From Oceanospirillaceae bacterium (GTDB lineage: Bacteria; Pseudomonadota; Gammaproteobacteria; Pseudomonadales; Balneatricaceae), in NCBI GenBank assembly GCA_003523085.1, contig DPHD01000013.1, forward strand, positions 1 through 8,120: 8,120 bases of DNA, read 5' to 3'. Below the pieces are notes generated by a model that saw nothing but the letters and a program-made list of their open reading frames with translations, was not told the origin of the DNA and ran no database searches. Position 1 is the stretch's first letter. Each line of letters opens with the position of its first letter. Positions 5,684 through 8,120 of this stretch are shown here, in pieces. Position numbers and translations under genes: made by a program.

Positions 5684-7165
5684 ATGACTGCTATTCGTAC
5701 CCGCATTGCGCCATCCCCAACCGGCGATCCTCACTTAGGCACTGCCTACATTGCTTTATTTAATTTGGCATTTGCACGTCAGCACGGCGGCGAATTCATT
5801 TTACGTATCGAAGACACAGACCAGCAGCGCAGCACAGCCGAATCCGAACAGGCTATTTTAGACTCATTGCGCTGGTTAGGTATTGAGTGGAGCGAAGGCC
5901 CAGACGTGGGTGGCCCTCATGGGCCTTATCGTCAAAGCGAGCGGGGCAGTATCTACAAGGACTACGCCGATCAGCTGGTTAAAGACGGCCATGCCTTCTA
6001 TTGTTTTGCGACCTCAGAAGAGCTCAACGAATTACGCCGTCACCAAACTGAAAACAAGTTGCCTATCGGCTACGATGGCCGTGGCTTAGATTTGTCACCC
6101 ACACAAGTGCAGCAACGTATAGACGATGGTATACCTTACGTTGTGCGTATGAAAGTCCCTCGCGAAGGCACTTGTGTGTTCCAAGATATGTTACGTGGCA
6201 GTATCGAAATTGAATGGTCCCAAGTGGATATGCAAGTGCTGCTCAAAGCAGATGGTATGCCGACTTACCACCTTGCCAATGTGGTCGACGACCACCTTAT
6301 GGGTATCACCCACGTATTGCGGGGCGAAGAATGGATTAACTCGGCACCAAAACATCAGTTGCTGTACCAATATTTTGGTTGGGACATGCCTGAATTATGC
6401 CACTTGCCCTTGTTGCGCAACCCCGACAAAAGCAAGTTGTCCAAGCGTAAAAACCCCACTAGCATCATGTACTACCAGCGCATGGGATACCTACCAGAAG
6501 CCTTGCTAAACTACCTAGGCCGCATGGGCTGGTCTATGCCAGACGAACGAGAGAAGTTTAACCTAGAAGAAATGGTAGACAACTTTGACGTTAACCGTGT
6601 TTCCTTGGGTGGCCCGATTTTTGATCAAGAAAAACTCTCTTGGCTCAATGGCTTGTGGCTGCGTGAAGATTTGAGTGACACAGAGTTTATGCAACGTATG
6701 CAAACCTGGGCAGTTAACAGCGATTATCTAGCGCCCATAGTGCCGCTTATAAAGCCCCGTGTAGACAAGTTTAGCGACGTGCTACCCTTGGCTGGATTCT
6801 TCCTCAGCGGCATGCTGGAGCTGACACAGGATGATCTAGCCAGTAAGAAGTTGGAGCCAGAGCAAGTGCGTAAAGCCTTGCAATTTTCCCTTTGGCGTTT
6901 AGAAGCACTGCGCCATTGGCAAAAGGACGCTATCTTCGCTATTTGTAAATCTATGGCCGAAACCTTGGAAATTAAGCCTAAAGATTTGTTTGCCGTATTG
7001 TTTGTGGCAATTACAGGCACCAACAATTCCGTGTCTGTATTCGATGCCATGGAAATCTTAGGCCCAGACATGAGTAGGGCGCGTATTCGCCATGCTGTGA
7101 ATGTATTAGGTGGTCTTTCAAAGAAAGAAGCCAAGCGTTGGGATAAGGAATACCAGGCTCTATAA
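5684..7165 (+). CDS. gltX: Glutamyl-tRNA synthetase
   Basis: A 493-residue class I aminoacyl-tRNA synthetase that charges tRNA-Glu with glutamate in the cytoplasm. The HIGH-type signature is HLGT at 17-20 inside RIAPSPTGDPHLGTAYIALFN, followed by FILRIEDTDQQRS (38-50). The KMSKS loop is KLSKR at 251-255, followed by KNPTSIMYYQRMGYLPEALLNYLGRMGWSMPDEREKF. A C-terminal helical anticodon-binding region runs from about 330 to the end. Overall it resembles the Pseudomonas-type GltX. The zinc-ligand cluster of E. coli GluRS is not preserved: only C107 is visible in that region. It is a housekeeping gene marking the edge of the core genome, with tRNA-Ala downstream. The ATG at 5684 follows a good -10 box and begins at the family's usual N-terminus. 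Confidence 0.97.
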   Translation: MTAIRTRIAPSPTGDPHLGTAYIALFNLAFARQHGGEFILRIEDTDQQRSTAESEQAILDSLRWLGIEWSEGPDVGGPHGPYRQSERGSIYKDYADQLVKDGHAFYCFATSEELNELRRHQTENKLPIGYDGRGLDLSPTQVQQRIDDGIPYVVRMKVPREGTCVFQDMLRGSIEIEWSQVDMQVLLKADGMPTYHLANVVDDHLMGITHVLRGEEWINSAPKHQLLYQYFGWDMPELCHLPLLRNPDKSKLSKRKNPTSIMYYQRMGYLPEALLNYLGRMGWSMPDEREKFNLEEMVDNFDVNRVSLGGPIFDQEKLSWLNGLWLREDLSDTEFMQRMQTWAVNSDYLAPIVPLIKPRVDKFSDVLPLAGFFLSGMLELTQDDLASKKLEPEQVRKALQFSLWRLEALRHWQKDAIFAICKSMAETLEIKPKDLFAVLFVAITGTNNSVSVFDAMEILGPDMSRARIRHAVNVLGGLSKKEAKRWDKEYQAL

Positions 7166-7205
7166 ACCGTATTGGGCAGATGAACGGAAGTGATTGATTA
7201 AAAAC

Positions 7206-7239
7206 AGCCTTTTTCTACCCAAACAGGTAAAAAAGGGCT
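7206..7239. other. Long stem-loop downstream of gltX
   Basis: Arms 7206-7219 and 7226-7239 pair over 14 positions with one mismatch and one G-T wobble, around a 6-nt loop. On the plus strand it is followed by TGTAATCC and not by a T-tract, so it is not a standard intrinsic terminator for gltX, although it could protect the 3' end. On the minus strand the stem is followed by GTTTTT. Its last base touches the -35 of the tRNA promoter. Confidence 0.6.
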
Positions 7240-7266
7240 TGTAATCCAGCCTCAGGTGCCTATAAT
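7239..7266 (+). promoter_or_regulatory. tRNA-Ala promoter
   Basis: TTGTAA (7239-7244) and a perfect TATAAT (7261-7266) are separated by 16 bp. They are followed by the GC-rich stretch ACGCCTCC, typical of the discriminator of stringently controlled stable-RNA promoters. The mature tRNA begins 54 bp after the -10, leaving a short 5' leader for RNase P. Confidence 0.7.
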
Positions 7267-7320
7267 ACGCCTCCATCAAGTCGCAACAGTAGCATCCCAG
7301 CGGTTTGATATCCCTCGTGT

Positions 7321-7396
7321 GGGGCCTTAGCTCAGCTGGGAGAGCGCAACACTGGCAGTGTTGAGGTCAGCGGTTCGATCCCGCTAGGCTCCACCA
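7321..7396 (+). tRNA. tRNA-Ala, anticodon GGC
   Basis: A complete 76-nt cloverleaf with encoded CCA. The acceptor arms GGGGCCT and AGGCTCC pair with one G-T wobble. The D-loop region reads TAGCTCAGCTGGGAGAGC. The anticodon stem CAACA/TGTTG closes the loop CTGGCAG with GGC at 7354-7356, reading GCC and GCU codons. The T arm reads AGCGGTTCGATCCCGCT. The body closely resembles known bacterial tRNA-Ala(GGC). Confidence 0.97.
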
Positions 7397-7413
7397 ATTA
7401 TTCTTTATAAATC

Positions 7414-7450
7414 AGCCGGTTACAAGCTTTATAGTTTGGCCGGCTTTTTT
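7414..7450 (+). terminator. Intrinsic terminator after tRNA-Ala
   Basis: AGCCGG (7414-7419) pairs with CCGGCT (7440-7445), extendable inward by two G-T pairs and an A-T pair, and the T-tract 7445-7450 follows directly. It begins 18 bp after the tRNA's CCA end, so it most likely ends the tRNA transcript. Confidence 0.8.
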
Positions 7451-7504
7451 GTGGCTGTAATAGCAGTAAGTGTTTTAACTTGCCCATTTTTATGGAGTTA
7501 ACCA

Positions 7505-7873
7505 ATGAAAGCAATTCGATGGATTTTAGGCCGTATTATTCTACTATTAAATTTTCTTATTCCACCTAAAACCGTGGTACGCGACGTTGATGCACAAAAA
7601 GTGATAAACGACGCCACTGCTAAGATGTCGCTCTACCAATTTCATGCCTGCCCATTTTGTGTCAAAGTGCGCCGCCAGTTAAAGGGTCAAGCCCTGCCTA
7701 TTGAACTGCGGGATGCTAAAGCCGAAGGCGAATTCAAGGCAGAGTTGATACGCGAAGGTGGCCGTCACAAAGTGCCTTGCTTAAAAATAGCGAAGGCCGA
7801 TGGCTCCGTAGAGTGGCTTTATCAGTCCAGCGCGATTATTGCCAGGCTCAATGATGAGTTTGATTTGACTTAA
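7505..7873 (+). CDS. Membrane-anchored glutaredoxin-like protein
   Basis: A 122-residue protein. Residues about 5-20 (RWILGRIILLLNFLIP) are a hydrophobic segment preceded by Lys and Arg, suggesting an inner-membrane anchor with the rest in the cytoplasm. Residues 41-120 form a glutaredoxin/GST-N thioredoxin-fold domain: MSLYQFHACPFCVKVRR with the dithiol CPFC at 49-52, the cis-proline at 91 in HKVPCLKI, and a glutathione-site-like QSSAII at 107-112. It is expected to bind glutathione and catalyse thiol-disulfide exchange; the partner is unknown. A good Shine-Dalgarno (GGAG, 7494-7497) sits 7 bases before the ATG. It follows the tRNA terminator, so it needs its own promoter, for which I see no clear candidate. 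Confidence 0.85.
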   Translation: MKAIRWILGRIILLLNFLIPPKTVVRDVDAQKVINDATAKMSLYQFHACPFCVKVRRQLKGQALPIELRDAKAEGEFKAELIREGGRHKVPCLKIAKADGSVEWLYQSSAIIARLNDEFDLT

Positions 7874-7909
7874 CTGGGCCTAACTTACGTCTCAACCCCC
7901 AGACTCAAT

Positions 7910-8120
7910 ATGCAGCTCATTATACTTACAGGTCTTGCTTTATTGGCGTTTGCCGCAAATTCAATTTTGAATCGTATCGCGCTGGCCAATGAGCTCATAG
8001 GGGCGGGTGATTTTGCGCTGTTAAGAGTAGCGGCTGGGGCTGCAATGTTGCTGCTACTACTGGTTGTTCGCAACGGCCGGAAGCCTTCGATACAAAAAGC
8101 CCACGTTAGGAGTGTGCTAG
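7910..8120 (+). CDS. DMT/EamA-family membrane transporter, N-terminal part
   Basis: An open frame of 70 codons from the ATG at 7910 runs off the right edge. The peptide is strongly hydrophobic: TM1 is about residues 2-20 (LIILTGLALLAFAANSIL) and TM2 about 35-53 (FALLRVAAGAAMLLLLLVV). The pattern FAANSILNRIAL, then a short acidic loop and a FxxLRxxxGAxML helix, is typical of the first two helices of EamA drug/metabolite transporters. These normally have ten helices, so most of the protein lies beyond the window. No obvious Shine-Dalgarno is visible. The substrate cannot be told. Confidence 0.75.
   Translation, partial: MQLIILTGLALLAFAANSILNRIALANELIGAGDFALLRVAAGAAMLLLLLVVRNGRKPSIQKAHVRSVL

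Overview
The window looks like chromosomal DNA of a gammaproteobacterium, probably marine and heterotrophic. The glutamyl-tRNA synthetase is of the Pseudomonas/Oceanospirillales type, a tRNA-Ala(GGC) follows it, and the left half carries organosulfonate-degradation genes typical of marine bacteria. The genus cannot be told from the sequence alone.

Left half (1-5463), an accessory catabolic unit. A LacI-family regulator (1-953, minus strand, cut by the left edge) is divergent from a three-gene plus-strand set: a HisD-fold dehydrogenase best read as sulfopropanediol 3-dehydrogenase (hpsN, 1082-2380), an FMN-dependent L-2-hydroxyacid dehydrogenase 3 bp downstream (2384-3556), and sulfoacetaldehyde acetyltransferase (xsc, 3685-5463). 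The 128-bp divergent intergenic region holds two identical 19-bp copies of a LacI-type operator. One lies directly after the predicted hpsN -10 box and the other lies just upstream of the regulator. The inferred route is 2,3-dihydroxypropane-1-sulfonate (DHPS) to (R)-sulfolactate (HpsN), then to sulfopyruvate (the flavoenzyme, proposed), then to sulfoacetaldehyde (a decarboxylase not in this window), then to acetyl phosphate plus sulfite (Xsc). No transporter, sulfopyruvate decarboxylase, phosphotransacetylase or sulfite-handling gene is visible, so those must lie elsewhere.

Junction (5464-5683). Two tandem copies of a 60-nt double-hairpin repeat separate the catabolic genes from the housekeeping block.

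Right half (5684-8120). This holds gltX (5684-7165), tRNA-Ala with anticodon GGC (7321-7396) with its own promoter and an intrinsic terminator, a small membrane-anchored glutaredoxin-like protein (7505-7873), and the start of a DMT/EamA-type membrane transporter (7910 to the right edge).

The most interesting point is the compact, LacI-controlled pairing of an HpsN-type enzyme with a flavin-dependent 2-hydroxyacid dehydrogenase beside xsc. It suggests a DHPS/sulfolactate route whose second step feeds electrons to the respiratory chain instead of NAD+.
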